Below, piece after piece: positions 35,806 through 49,739 of a DNA stretch of 64,000 nucleotides. Made by a program: the position numbers and the translations under genes. The DNA is from Hoplostethus atlanticus (Eukaryota; Chordata; Actinopteri; Trachichthyiformes; Trachichthyidae), in the NCBI GenBank assembly GCA_034670405.1, contig JAXDDX010000050.1, positions 1,766,001 to 1,830,000 on the forward strand, read 5' to 3'. The notes under the pieces were generated by a model. It saw only the letters and a program-made list of their open reading frames with translations, was not told where the DNA came from and made no database searches. Numbering within the stretch: the stretch's first letter is position 1; every line of letters begins with the position of its first letter.

Positions 35806-36709
35806 ATAACTACTGGAATGACATACCAATACTGGACACTATACAGTAATGAGTAAAGAAAAAAAGCTTTTATTTCAGATGGACACCCATTCATTTCTAA
35901 AACTATAGAATGGTTTTTGAATGGATTTCTTTGGGACTAGTATCATAAAACTTACTCAACCATATAATACTTCACCTGCAGTAGAAATATGAAATGACCA
36001 AAGCTGCAGTGTTTCAAATTCTAATGTGGCTACAGTGATACAGCAGTACACTCTTCTCTATTTCACTCTCTCTCTCTTTCTCTCGCTCTCTCTTTCTCTG
36101 TACATGCATGGCGTGTCCTTCTCACCAGATCCAGCTGACTTGACCTTAAACAGAACAGTGAGTGTGCCAGATCCAAGGTCAGCCTGTAGCCTAACAAGAA
36201 CAAATTGGACTGGACAGGGCAGGCCTCTCCACACCACCTGGCACCCTGCACCACCAGATTGCTGCAATTCAACATCTCCCCTGCGTTTGTCTTCCAGCAT
36301 TATAGCACAGTACACTACTGTGGTGTGCCGTGAGTGTATTGTGTTGGATAATGCTTGACTGCATATGTGTCTGGTTGCTTGTGTCATCCACCAGCCTCTG
36401 ATCCACTGTCTCAAATGCCAGCAGGAGCTGTGAGACGAATGTTGTGATGGTGACAATGATTTTGACAGGGGAATGCGCTGACAGGCACTGACAATGAACA
36501 GTCTGTTGCGTGGAGCAGAGCGGGCCCTGCTGCTCCCCGGTTGTGGGGAGTCACTGCAACAGCCAGTTAGGAACAGGCAGACGTGACATGTGACAGGTGA
36601 AGTTGGAGGACGTCAGCTAGGAGCGTTTTGCCTTTGACTTGTGGGCCTATTTGTCGTCAATTATTTGTCTGAGCTCTTGTTTATTGGCTCTTGTTTATTT
36701 GATACACTC

Positions 36710-36933
36710 ATTGTCTTAGCTCTTGCTCATTTGATTTTCTTATTTGTCTCATTTGTTTAAGAAAAGTAGGTAGCTAACTTATTGCACTTTTATCCTTAGC
36801 GCTCGTTATGCTCTTAGTTGCTTGTTTAGGAAGGAAATGCACTTACGATTTCTTGCCTACCTATGTTGAATGCACTTATTGTAAGTCGCTTTGGATAAAA
36901 GTGTCTGCTAAATGCCTGTAATGTAATGTAATG
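36710..36933 (+). mobile_element. L2-clade LINE 3' tail
   Basis: Matches the reverse complement of about 2300-2510, with an internal gap. Shared words are TATTTGTCTCATTTGTTTAA, GTAGGTAGCTAACTTATTGC and TTGGATAAAAG. It ends in a TGTAATGTAATGTAATG tail. Orientation is opposite to the copy at 2263-3130. Confidence 0.8.
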
Positions 36934-36934
36934 G

Positions 36935-39900
36935 GTGAAAGGAAAGCTTACTGTTAAATGTGCGTTCAAACGTGCGCGCTCAATGCCGATGTTGTGGGTG
37001 TGTGTGTGAGGCAGCGAGAAAAAGAGAATTTGCTCTTGCACTCTTCACCTGTCCTCGTTCTGACTCTGGTCTATTAGCGTAAGAGTTTTTTTTTTCCGCA
37101 AATTAATACCACACTCTGCACCGACACTATCAGTGTAACCTTTTCCATCAGGCAGGCATTGTGTTATGACTCCACTAAACGGGAGCACAATTGAATCAAA
37201 AGAGATGCTCCGAAATTTTAACTGCCAAGGTTGTTTCTCCCCTGAAAGCCATTCTCGTATGTTCATTTGCCGACTGTCAGCTGGGGTGGCTCAAAAGTTT
37301 CCAGTAATTGCTTTATGCTTAAAAAGAGGCAGCGTCGTTCAGTAACGAAATGATCTCCCTGCCGCTCTCCTCGTTGACGGGGATTTTTCTTTGTGTGACA
37401 CCTATGCCCCCGTATGTCCTTTAAATGTCAACCGTGAAATATCTTCATCTTGACATTTTCAACAAATGCTTCTCATGATAATGTGGTTGCGCAGATTTAT
37501 ACGGAGGAAAAAGAAGAGACGAACTGTACTCACCGATCTAATGGGACACTAGCGACTGTTATGGTGACTCACTAATACTGTTTCATCTGTTTGGGAAAGG
37601 ATTACGACACCAATTACTCCCGCAAATTCCCAGTCAACACTACATTAGGGGCCGGGGTGCGGTGGTGGTGGCGTTTAAAATGAAGTGTTGTTGCGGAGAG
37701 GTTGAGTTCAAGAAACCGAGCTCAAAAAAAGCTCCTGCACCTACAGTAGAGATTACCTTGGCAGCAGCACATCCCGAGAGAGAGCATGGGGGCCGTGATG
37801 ATAGTGTCATAAATATGGATGAGCCATGATAACATGCCCTACTGTGGGCTAAGTGGAGTGGTGGCCTAGTATTCTCACACCCACCGACTTATGGCACACA
37901 CCGGTTGGACGGCGCTGTGGAACTGACATAATACTAGCGCTAATGTTTTATTTAGCTCAGCGCTCCTCTCATCTCCTGTTGACTACAGTAGACCATTAGT
38001 GTGCTCGGCCCTATTTCCTCTCCTCCTCCCTGCTGGTCTCTTCTCACCCGCTCTCCTGTTCTTGGTAAATGAACTACTTTTCATGGTAGCGCAACTATGA
38101 ACATTTCGCATCTTCCTGTACAGCGTTGCAGCGTGCTAAGGGAGCTCATGTGAAAGTTGGCGGATTATTATGCTAAAGTGAGATTTTTGTCCTTCCACAG
38201 GGGGTGAATATCACAGCATGCAACTCTGAACAAGGAGCTGTGTGTGTGTGTGTGTGATGTTGTTATTAGCGTAACCCCAACTTTTGCTTTCCTTGCCTAG
38301 CAGGAAGTACCATGTTACTATGGAAACTTTGAACAGATCAGAACAAACTGGCCTGTGCTGCTGCATTTTCATCTCCCAGTGTTTTTTTTTATCCTTGTCT
38401 TTTATTCGTCTCTTTTCAAAACAAGTCGCACACAGGTTCACACGCACACACACACACACACAGCTCTGACAGCACCTCTGGCAGGCTTTTTAGCTGCTTC
38501 CTGCTTTTAATGATTTGTCACTACATTGAAAGCGTATATTATCTGTGTGTGTGTGTAAGAACAAGGCCATCTCCTGCTAAGGCTGTATGAGATGTGAGCC
38601 TGTGGGTTGCTGATGGGAGATTGGAGTCACAGCCATAATAAACATAGTAGTATGGCTTGTGTACGTGTGACAGATCTGGATTCTACCTTATCAGAGCAGT
38701 CTGACCTGACAACGTGCTATCTGCTTTCCATCCCCATAGGTCCACCCTATTGGTCTGAGTATCCTCCTGTTTCTAGCTCCACTCCACCAAACAGTCTGAA
38801 CCGCCAACATTCAAACCGTCTGGCACATTCCCCTCGAAAGAAATCGGAGACGATGATTGGTTAACAACGCTGCGCCCTTTTCTGAGGAGGTGCGTCATCA
38901 TCATCATCAACACGGTCGACTCTGAAGGAACCATCGACTCCGCGATTACGTCTGTTATTGCTAATTTTAAAGGTGTTTCTGGGCTGAAAAATGAGCAATT
39001 GGAGGTTTTTATCAGTGTGTCGTAAACAAAACATTGCACGACTGAAAAAGAGTCCGTATGTGTGTGAATTGTGATGCCGAAAACGTGGACAAATTGGGAC
39101 TTGATGATTGCAAAGGGGCGAGAGAGTGCATGTGTGTTGACAGAATGACGCAGCCAGTCAATGCCAGCGTCACAGATCTACACGGTGGTTGGGAACACAA
39201 ACAGAAGGCGACACGGGTCTGGAGTTTGCCAGAGAAAATAGAGAGTTGTTTTCATCGTCTTCATTATCAGGTGTGTTTACAAATGTGCTCACGGTACAAT
39301 CTCTCCCACTGCCAGTTCAAATTGACAGCTTCACATATACAGACACCCACCCGTGAGCATCGTATCACAAGATTCCTACTCATAGATTACATCTCTGTCA
39401 TATATTATGTAACATCTGCTAAAATATGTGACTCATGGTACAGTCATTCTCTTCACCGCCCCTGATATCTAAACACACAGACACCGCTTCTGCTGTGAAC
39501 ATGCCAGTAGCTGCAGAAAGGATTCAGTGTAAAGAGTCATCAAAACGATCGTGAGGAACATCCAAAATGCCAAATGAGTCGTTTTCTGATGGCATTACAG
39601 ACAAGGGAGGGTTGGCTGTGTAGAGGTCACGTTAAAACCCGAGAGTTCATAGTCCCGCATCGTAGTCCTGGCTGTATTGTCGGTCCATTGGGAAATAGAG
39701 GGTGGTTGTCCTGATTGTTATTAAAAATCTTCTCACGGTATATATCCACATGATCACCTGCCGTCCTTCGCACCGTTCTGATTATGGTGGATTTTGGTCC
39801 ATTCATCCACCGCTGACTCCGCAGCTCAGGATGAGTTCATTTTTCGCCAAGCTCCACTCATTGATGGTTATCCAGAAACAGAGAGACACGTAATGCCTAA

Positions 39901-42575
39901 CGTTAATCCATGTCTCGACGTCAGCATATTTGTTAATATCCACGAGGAGATGACTCCTTTACCCTCACCGTCCTGTAGTTCAGCACAGATAAACACTATG
40001 AATACAAAACTCTTATACGTCTAGAAAAACACATATTTCACCTGCAGCTACGGCTTATTTACTTATTTATTTATTTTCCTTCAAAACCACATCGGTATGG
40101 TTGTTAGTATTACAGTGGGATTGCATAAAAACCAGTCATTTCTTCACATTTCTGGAGAAGAAAAATAATTCCTAAACAAGGTCATTCTCAGTTCACACGC
40201 TCCACCAGGAAACCAGCAAAGCACAAAATAAGGTAAAAAATAAATACGTGTTTTAGCGTGTTTACCACTTGACAGAGTAAAAACAGAAAGAACTAACAGA
40301 GGACAGCTTAGCTTAGCGTCCTTTCCCCAGCCTTTATGGCACTGTAGCTTTATAAAGTAACATAGCTCAGGGCTGATCTCAGTGCCAGCACAGAGGAGTG
40401 GAGCGCGTCTTCTCTTTGCTCATGTTAAGGTGGTACAAAATATAGTCTCGAACCTGTGATTCGCTCTTCTGAAGACGTTAAAATAGGGGCCGTTTACAGC
40501 AGTGACTGGTCACATTTCTAGATTTTCAGGCATCAAGGAAGGTTTTTTTTCTGAACCAATACATCAGGTGGTAAAGCGAAAGTGAGTTCGGTGTTATAGG
40601 GTGACCTCGCTATCCAAGTGGAGGCGTGGTGCATTCAGGAGCATCTCTAGAAAGCGGCGCTGTTGCCAAAATGCACAAGCGTGTGTTTCAAAAAGGCAAG
40701 TGGATGCAACATTTTTTTGCATGCACTGAATTACATCCCAGTTGTTTTGAAGCTCCACTGCTACATGTTTTTGGGAGTGAAAGTTTTTGCCTTGCCATAA
40801 ATGTGTCGTTAAAATATCTACACGTTGCCCCGTCGCAACAAAGAACATAACGTTTTGGTGATGTATGGTACTAAGGAATGTTTTCAACACTAGATGATCC
40901 TCAGAGAGTCTTTGTGCTGCTGTTATCCACTGCCTCGTTTACTGTCACATCTCCAGCTTGTTGACAGTATGGAATATATGAAGAGTTGCATTCCAAAAAG
41001 GAGATATTCACCATTTGATAAAAAAAAATAAATAAATAAAAAAGTGACACCTATTCTCTTTTTAGATATCACAAAATGAAAACAAATCATGGTGCTTTTT
41101 AAAAGTGGTGGAAGTTAACTCTACATGCCATCCATATTGGCTGAGGTTCTTTTCCTTGTATTTACAAGCCTGGGCTCGTGGCCTGAGTAGGTCTCAAAGT
41201 GGTCTGAAAGTGAGCCATGCATGTACCACTAGTCGCTATAAATGACATGTAACCTACTGGATATTGTGTTTAAACTTCACATTGGTCACTATCGGAGCAC
41301 TCCAGCCTCGTCACGGTGGACTGCTAGTTAACAGTGCTATTGTTACTGCTACTCTATGACGATCATTGTAAAGATTATTACCACACTGGGCAACACACTG
41401 ACATCAGTTTCATTTCAGGATTGTGGTTCACACAGGAGTAATATGGCAATACGCAGCCGCGGTAGTTCTGACGGCTGTTGGCTTAGAGAGCACGTATCAA
41501 ACACTTAGGTGCTGAATAAACCTCAGAGCTATATATTTTTTTAGATCAAAGATAGAAATAAACACACTCACAATGACCCTCACATGCATACTGCAGGTGC
41601 GTGCACAGACACCCACCCATACACACACACACACACTCGCACGCGCACACACGCCGAAGTTGCTCCCCAGTAGTTCGTCATACTCCGCTGTTTCCGACAC
41701 GAGTCCTCATTTCTGGAGTTGTATATTCCAATTAGCGCCGTCTCCACCTTCTTCTTCCCTGACTTCCCAGAGTGCTGTGTGTCTTAGCGGCTCACTGCTG
41801 GTGTTGCTTCAGGCTGAAAACAAAACGCAGGAAAAGGAATGTGTTAGTCTTGTTTTTCTCTGACACGGCCCTCTTAACCACAGGGGGAAGATTGTGTCCC
41901 GCGTGGAAAGATATTCTGTTTCCTGCCTGACGGAATCTCATTTACCTGGAAATCCGTGTCTCATGCTATTCTTCATCTAGCGTACGAAAAGAAACCGGTA
42001 ATGGATCAAGACAAAACAAATGTCTGTGTGCTGAGATACGACACTGTAACCCCGCGTTGCTTTTGTTCTGCAGCTTTTTGTGCATTCTGAAAATCATTCC
42101 CCTTCCTAGGGAACGTCAGCTCCCTGTGAAGCATTAACCAATAATCCTGTTTCCCAATCTCCTCATAATTGCGGCCTGTCTATTATGCCTCCGATTTGGC
42201 TCTTCCCCATTTTACAACAAAGGAGGAAGATAGGCATTGCACACCCTCAGGTTTAAGGTGCAATCATTACTGGGAAGTTGGCCTTTATCTTGAGCTGTCG
42301 ATTGTTTTCCGTGATGGCTGGCGCCGTGGCTGCATTCCCTCGCTTTATCGCAACGAAACAAAGCAACTCCAGAGGGCAACTCGTCGTCACATTTAATTAA
42401 AACAAAGAGATAAGTTTGATTGAAGCGCATGTTACGCAACAGCCACCTACTGGAGCAAGCATTTTTTTTTTTACAGTAGGATTTATCTGGACCCCCTGGG
42501 GGACTGGAGGCTTTTAAGGACATTGAAATCTACAGAACACTAAAAGTCAAATCCCGGAGAAAAGCGTTGCAAAGT
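36935..42575. other. Intergenic sequence, mostly unique
   Basis: Microsatellites are sparser here than in neighbouring regions: short CA tracts near 38445 and 41620, and an A/T-rich stretch near 41020-41045. Several frames of 60-135 codons exist (for example 39058-39465), but I recognise no domain, and no splice-supported gene model could be built. Confidence 0.45.
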
Positions 42576-42580
42576 GTAAA

Positions 42581-42872
42581 GGCCGAAGTATGCTTCTGCG
42601 TAGAAGCACGTAAACGTCTACGCGCAGTTTGAGGAGCGACTGTCGCAAAAAAAGAAATTGATCCACCACAACGTAACGAGCACGTCTCTTTGTTTACACT
42701 TTACCGGGGGTGAAAACGGGTTTCTGTACCTGGATTGTTCTCCGTTTTCTGTACTGTTTTAGTAAATGTGACGCTACCCCCCCTAGTGGACACGTTAACG
42801 TGCAAGTATGTTGGCAAACACCATTGCGGACGTCTGCGGATGTACGCAGATACAGAGACGCGGAAGCACACT
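42581..42872. mobile_element. Candidate Harbinger-type MITE
   Basis: The left end reads GGCCGAAGTATGCTTCTGCG after a TAA-containing flank. The right end, on the other strand, gives AGTGTGCTTCCGCG, pairing with bases 42587-42600 at 12 of 14 positions. The outer six bases of the right end appear lost. Internal ACGTCTACGCGCAG and ACGTCTGCGGATG words fit a small fish element of this type. Confidence 0.45.
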
Positions 42873-44404
42873 GAAATACTGAAATATAAAACATAAAATG
42901 TGCATTTATGTCAATTGATGTCATCAGTTGCATGCATGTAACAACATAGAAAGTCCAACAATAACACTCAATCAATGCAATACTCTTCTTATGTCTGCAT
43001 TTTTACTCATTCTATTTACCTAACTACCTATTTTGACTGGTTGGTTTGCGGCTCCCATAACTTTTGAGTCATGCTGCAGTTTTTAGTTGTTTTCGCCTCA
43101 ATGTGAGCTGCTTTCATCCTTTCTCGCCTGCTAGCTCCAGCTAGGTTAACAGGACGGGTTCAAAGGGGTTAGATAAAAACACAGACACATGAACAAGGAA
43201 GACAGTGAGATGGCTGTCTCCCGTATATGGCCGTCGGTCAGAGCCTGAAATGGAAACTAGTCATCTCCTCCTCCTTTTTTTTTCCACAGTCCTTGCTTAA
43301 ATGCCACTCCTCCAGCGTGCCCTAGTTGGAGCGTTGCCCCAGACACTCCCGTTACAGAGACAGTGAAAGGGAGAGAGAGAGAGCGGGAGAGCGAGAGAGA
43401 GAAAGGGAGAGTGAGAGAGAGAGAGAGCGGGATGCATGGGCACCCTAGCTGTCAGCACCTATCCTGGTAATGGCTGTTAAAACACTGGCCTCTACACCCT
43501 GTCTGCTCTGTCAGGACTCATCTAGCGCTTTGGACTCTCGCTGAGGTGTGGGAGGGCACCGCTCTTACAGCTCATATCATCGCTCTCTGGGAGGGCACAG
43601 GTAGCGGGGGAGGGGAATGGGAGGAGAGGGGCATGGTCAACAAACGGGGGCACAAGGACTTGACAATGGCTGAAGGGGAGACTGGTGGGGTGGAGTAGAG
43701 GGACAGGGCGGAGGGGAGAGGGAGGGCAAGGCTGCTGGAGGGTCTACAGACAGTTGCAGGGCAGGCAGAAAGGAGGAAGAGGACAGGGTCAGTGTACGGT
43801 CAGGGAGGTATGCGATAAGGCAAAAAGACAAGACAAGGTAAGGGGATGGGAGGGGCAGGGACTGGAGAAGCATAAGGGGAGGAGAGATGGAGGGCAGCCA
43901 AGGTGGCAGGGCAGGTGGGAGGCATAAAGGTAAGGAGAGGGACGGGGGAAAATGGCTGGGCAGGTAGAGGGAGAGGAAGCGAGGGGCAGGGAAAAGGTCA
44001 AGGCTGATGTGGTGAGGGAAAATTGCAATAATCTCTCCAAAGGCCATACGTGAGAGAGAGAGAGAGAGAGTATGCCTCTGCATGTGAGAGATGTGTTTGT
44101 GAGGATCTGAAGGTCACCTTGGCACGCTGCCTGTGTGTGTGTGTGTGTGTGTGCCAGGTAAACACAGTGTGGCAGTGCCAGGCGCGAAGGGAGCAGAACT
44201 GTGAGTCACGCTTCAGATCGTGACCCTCCGCCTTGATAGCATCACAGACAGAGGAGCGGTGTGGACAGCGGCGCCCCGGGGGAAGGATGTGAGTGTGTGT
44301 GTGTGTGTGTACGCAGACTGTGTGTGTTTTTATGTGTTTGGGTGGGAGGCGTGAGGGAAGAGGAGGTGTGGCGGGGGAGGTGAGGGGAGCCTAAAGCAAG
44401 TGTA

Positions 44405-44454
<50 letters not shown>
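44405..44454. repeat. Compound (TG)n(GA)n microsatellite
   Basis: About 10 TG units run directly into about 15 GA units. Confidence 0.95.
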
Positions 44455-44457
<3 letters not shown>

Positions 44458-44525
44458 GCATGTGAGTGAAGTGCTAACCAGCGACAGTCCTGAATTAACC
44501 TTTCACCTTGCCTGGAGCAGGGAGA

Positions 44526-44527
<2 letters not shown>

Positions 44528-44602
<75 letters not shown>
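44528..44602. repeat. Long (AC)n microsatellite
   Basis: About 37 uninterrupted AC units, the longest pure CA tract in the window. Confidence 0.95.
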
Positions 44603-44603
<1 letters not shown>

Positions 44604-45310
44604 CCTGGTCAATAGCTCAACCGTTTGCGTTCGTACACTAATGTACACTAAGCACTGTAATTTCGCTCTTTCTCTTTCTCTTTTTCTCTCTTAAATGTGC
44701 ATTAGTGTGTTTTGTCTTGTGTGTGTGTCCTCGGTGATACTGATGCTGAATAATTACCAGGGTGAGTAGGCTAAATGGATTGTCCCCAACCTCACCGGCA
44801 TACCCTCGGGGCCTGCGCTAACATCAGCAGGACACACACACACACACACACACATAAAGACAGTTCAGAGGTCAGAATCACAATACAACTACAGAACGAA
44901 CATGCAGCAATAGCAATATGAGCAATATGCACATACATGAGTGTTATATGGGTAGTTTATTGGTGAAATGTGTGGTGTGACCATGCTGAATCTGTGACCA
45001 AGCCATCTGTGCTTTGTTATTTGCTATATCAAGTAGTAACCAGGGAGCTTATTAGCGAGTTTGTATTATTATGTATGAGTACAGACAGTTCATGTGGCGG
45101 CGACTGTTGTGTTGAGGATGTTCTTCACTGTGATTACGGGTACTGCAGCAGTACTTCTTCTAGCTCAGGTTACTGAGCATTAGGATGAACAAAGACAAAC
45201 CCAGACACGCAGTAGCCTCTTTGTGGTTACCGCTCAACTCAAACAGCTAGTCGAATACATCCGTGAATCAACATTGGTTTATTGAACCGTGGCTCTCTGC
45301 ACTGGTCTAA

Positions 45311-46270
45311 GGCCGAATCCCAATTCTCATTTTCACCCCTACGGCTTCGGCTTGGCCCTTCACCTTGGCCCTCGGAACAGAGTCACAAGGGGTAGGGGTA
45401 GAAATCTCTCCCTAAGAATTGGGACAACCCTTCAAGACCCTGATACGTCATCGATGACGTTTACTACAGACGGGACGAGTTTGTTATCAGAGATTACTAT
45501 GGCAATAATGGTATTATCACAGTGACATTTGCCGTTCCTCTGATGGAGATAGAAAAGCATGGACGCTCGCGATTCGTTCACAATTTATACGTTTCACGCT
45601 ACTAATCGATCAAACAAGTCATCAAATAAAAAAGACCACTGCTTCATTATCAGTCCACTTCATGACAGAATAGCGTTAGCGGTGCTCTGTAGGCTAGCAA
45701 GCCGTGCTCCTAACGTTACCCTGCCAGTCTGCACTGATATTAGAGGAGCCGTAACAAGTGCAGCAACTTAGTTATACTTCGGCGAACTTTAGTTATATTT
45801 CGGCGTCATATGCCATCAAAGGGGGGAAATGCGACATGGAAATATGTCAAATGCGGGACTGTCATGCACAAATCAGCCTAAAAACAATGTTGTAACTAGC
45901 GAGGTAGACATCGGCATACTAGCGATTTTTTGTTATGCTTGTTATAAAGAAAAGGTCTATAATACATTGAAACGACATTAAACTAAGATAATACCACGGT
46001 TAGAATATTTTTAAAATCTTTATTAACGAAGAAAATACTACATTTGTGGTTCACTTTGGATGGTAGTGTAGCGGTCGCCATGATCTTCCAGTTGATTCGC
46101 AGGTCATTCTGGGAGATTTCTCATAGCCCTCGGTTTGTAGTGTGCCCCTGAAAAATCTTCGTTTGGAGGGCCATGTAGCCCTTGCACTTAGCCCTACCCC
46201 TTCACGTGAACGCGCAAAACGGAGGGGAAGGGCTAAGGGGTAGGGCCAAGGGGTGAATTGGGATTCGGCC
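45311..46270. mobile_element. Harbinger-like non-autonomous transposon
   Basis: The 960-bp element has terminal inverted repeats starting GGCCGAATCCCAATTC on both ends. Inside these are GC-rich subterminal stretches built from CCCCTTGGCCCT/AGGGGTAGGGG words. It is flanked by TAA at 45308-45310 and 46271-46273, the 3-bp target size and sequence of PIF/Harbinger elements. Internal frames show no transposase I recognise, so it is probably mobilised in trans. The ends match closely and suggest a fairly recent insertion. Confidence 0.75.
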
Positions 46271-47094
46271 TAAGTCGGTCTAAATGTTTGAATTGCCAAT
46301 GACCAGGTGGAGCAACAGGGGCTTCAATACGCTAAGCAACAAGGTATCCCTACATCTATTTGCTACCAAAACTTTGAAACCCACGTACATCGATTTCTGT
46401 GAAGCGATGACTTATTGTTAACTAGTCACTTTTGCCAAACCCATTTGTCGCCCATGCGGAGCCGTTTACAGTAGCCTGCCTCAGTTGCTCTCCCTCGATG
46501 GGAGTTTGGCAGTTCAACGTGTAGAAGTGGTGTAGGCAGTCGATGAGCTCTGAGCAGAGCCAGCCATCATCACAGCATGTTTCAGATTTCCATGAGAGAA
46601 AACTGCAGACCGCGTTGACAGTTTTCCTTTGTCTGGGAAATTAACAGGCATTTGCTTTGTTACCTGTTTCACTGCTGCCTGACGCCCACTTTGGCGCTAG
46701 CTAGCACGCAGGGTTTTTAGCTTGAACGCAGCATTCTGTAAACGGTTGTCAAAATGTTCTACCAAGTTTAGTGTTATCTTCCTATCCAGCCAGCAGCATC
46801 ATTACAGCGCACAGTCCCGACAGACTTGTTTGCAGCGTTTCAGGTGACCTGTGTGCTCACCTAAGCAGATGTACGATACTGATAAGGAATGCTTGGCGGA
46901 TAGACACATCCAGCTGTTGAGGGAATAGAGAAATCTGTTGTTGTTTCATGATGACAGATTCCTAATGCCAAACATCACACACACTTTTTGACAATGTTTC
47001 TTCGGTGAGAGCTAATCCCCTGCCGCTGTCAGCTGTGCTTTCGTTTCCTCCACAAAGCTTCTTACACAAGCCAAAGCTCATCCTGAGCGTGCGC

Positions 47095-47096
<2 letters not shown>

Positions 47097-47129
<33 letters not shown>
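47097..47129. repeat. (AC)n microsatellite
   Basis: About 16 AC units. Confidence 0.95.
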
Positions 47130-47131
<2 letters not shown>

Positions 47132-47261
47132 CACACTCATAAATACACAAACATGGGGTGGAGGAACTTGTGTCAGTTTGGCAAAGCCTTGATGAACCAC
47201 TGAACACCCCCAAGACATGAACGGAACAATCTCAAAAAGCCTCTCACACAGACACATGCAT

Positions 47262-47282
47262 TCACACACACACACACGCACG

Positions 47283-47331
<49 letters not shown>
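47262..47331. repeat. (CA)n microsatellite with CG interruptions
   Basis: About 70 bp of CA units broken by CGCACG near 47278-47286. Confidence 0.95.
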
Positions 47332-47335
<4 letters not shown>

Positions 47336-47431
47336 AAGCATAACTAAACACATATATGCAGCCCAACACTCCACAATTAGACAGCGAGACTTACAATGTC
47401 TGTCTTGAAGCCATGTGCCACAAAAACAAAC

Positions 47432-47433
<2 letters not shown>

Positions 47434-47465
<32 letters not shown>
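47434..47465. repeat. (AC)n microsatellite
   Basis: About 16 AC units. Confidence 0.95.
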
Positions 47466-47467
<2 letters not shown>

Positions 47468-47518
47468 AAACTTGCAATGCCTTTGGGGTTGTCCTGGCTC
47501 ATATTAATGTTGCAACCA

Positions 47519-47520
<2 letters not shown>

Positions 47521-47549
<29 letters not shown>

Positions 47550-47550
47550 C
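47521..47550. repeat. (GT)n microsatellite
   Basis: About 15 GT units, opposite in sense to the CA tracts just to its left. Confidence 0.95.
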
Positions 47551-49708
47551 ATGTGCGCGTTTGTGTTTCCATGTCAGCAGAGCAGTGACACTTCACACAC
47601 TGTGCTGCACAATACAGTGTGACAGGGGCTTTATTTGCCATCACGCTGTATCATGCCCCCATTCCACACTGCAAAGGATAGAATGTGATGCACTTTGATT
47701 TAGGGTTGTGTGGTGTATATGTGTGTGTGTGTGTGAAAGAGAGAGAGAGAGAGGTGGAGAGAGAGAGTGACAGAGAGAGATTGCCTATAGCAATTTCTCA
47801 CACAGACACAGTGATACACACACACACCCGGACCCACACACTCGCACTGCTGCACTGTGTTTCACCTGAGTGATCGGGTGGAGCAGAAGAAGTGTGGTCG
47901 ATGAGGTGGAACCTTCGGTCTTGTTCCACGTTTCCCGGTGGATCGATACGGCAGCGCACCAGAGCTCACACACACCTTACACTTCATCTCCAACTCACTA
48001 TCCGACTCTCCTCTCTCTCTCTCTCTCTCTCCGCTGCCCCATTCAATCTACCTTTTCGCCCACAGGGACCCCGTGAGCTGCCTTACCGTGGCTTTGTAAT
48101 CCCCCCGGCATCGGACACACTCTCACACTCCAACATGTCAGCACATCTCCTCTCCCCCTGTTGACATCCCAGTGAACAAACTAAAAGTAAAAGTCTGCCC
48201 TGAAATAAGACTTGGGTCCAGTTCTGCACATTTTTCCCCCCCTCCAACACCTCTTCCACTTCAGAGCACTTCTGCTAAGCCCGATAAGGGGGCTCAAAGA
48301 CTTTCCCCCCTTCTATCCGGTGACCTATCAGTACTCCTCCTCTAAATCCCTTGCTACTTCTCTCTCAATCTATCCCCCCGCTGTACATCATCCCTCAACG
48401 CCCGTCCATCCATCCTCTCCATCCTGAGTAGTAAAGCCCTGAGCTGTCAGCAGTGCTGGACTCACCTATCTGTCCACTCTTAAATCTGCTCCTGATCTCC
48501 CTGGCTCTCCCGTCTACCTTTCAGGTCAACTCAAAGATTTTCTCTCTGATGCAATTTTGTTTTGCTCTTTCGTGTCCTTTTGCACCCTGTTTCTCTTTGT
48601 CTGTTGCATACTCTGTTTCTCTCTGTACTGCTACATCTCTCTGTCTGTCTGTCTCCTCTCATTACACTCTTTCACATGGTATCACACGCTATGTCTCTGC
48701 CCTCTTGTCCTCCTCTCAAAGACTTTGTTGTTTCCGTCTGTCTCTTTCCATCTCTCTCCTCTCTCTTTGTGGCACATACTCTCTCTCTTCTCAACAGCGG
48801 TTTGAGCTCCAGTGGCCAACCAGATTCGTTTCATTTCACATTTTGAGCGTTTGTCTGACGCAGTTCACAATGAGCGAGCAGGTAGGTGTTCGCCGTTTTT
48901 GCTCAAGGACACCTGGCAGTTGATGGACACATTGCCTGCTGCTCACTTTCCCTGAATTTTGCTGACGCTTGTTAAGGATTGGGCCTTTAAACAAACACGC
49001 TCACTTTAAAGTACGTCATGGGTGACTTTTGTTTACGTTTGTGTAATAAGAGCAGCGATAACCGGCACTATTAGCTTTCACTTCCCAAAAGCAACTTTCA
49101 CTTCCTTCAGATGTCCATAATCATAAAATGTACCATCAGCTAGTCATGAGTAATCAATTAGTAATGAATGACTGGTTGACTCGCTCAAGAAATCCCACCA
49201 AAAACAAAATAGTCATAAACACGTTTTTTCAAAATAATGGTCACTGATGATTAGAATTGGAGCCAACATACAGTATTCTGTATGGAGTTGGAGTATATGA
49301 TCACGACTATCTGTTAGAATAAAATGCTGACCTTGCAGTTAATATATATAAGCAATTTTATCCCTGGCCTAAAGCGTATCTATCCTTTCTTTCTATTTGC
49401 TTGGTTTTTTTGTCGTCCCTCCTTCCCTCTGGTTTTCCCACCCCTGTTTTTCTCCGTTCTTTCCTGTCACTACACCCACCACTTTCCGTGTAAGAGTTGC
49501 AGAAGTTTGGTGTCTACACCCAAAAAAAACACACTCTGGTTGACATTTCAGCTGAAGACACTCAACTCTCAAAAAACAAAACAAAATAAGAAACAACCAC
49601 AGCAACAAAAATTCAGCCTCAAGCGCTCTGTGTCTGGCAAATATTCCACTCGACACACTTCATTTCCACTGCATTGCATTAAATACAGATAGACACGCAC
49701 GCACGCGC

Positions 49709-49739
<31 letters not shown>

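Larger units (their letters stand above)
28310..36700. other. Intergenic microsatellite-rich region
   Basis: Contains many CA/GT and CT tracts, the (GACA)n array at 31443-31832 and a candidate small transposon at 35590-35805. No coding exon or RNA gene was recognised. The long open frames around 31.4-32.1 kb are read-through of the GACA array and neighbouring CT repeat. Confidence 0.5.
42875..45305. other. Intergenic, purine-rich and microsatellite sequence
   Basis: Positions about 43600-44030 are strongly G/A rich on the plus strand. Long open frames on the minus strand there are translations of CT-rich sequence. CA and GA tracts follow. No gene was recognised. Confidence 0.5.

Noticed and set aside
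39058-39465. 135-codon plus-strand frame
   Set aside because: Unbiased composition but no recognised domain or homologue. Long frames of this size occur by chance in 64 kb.
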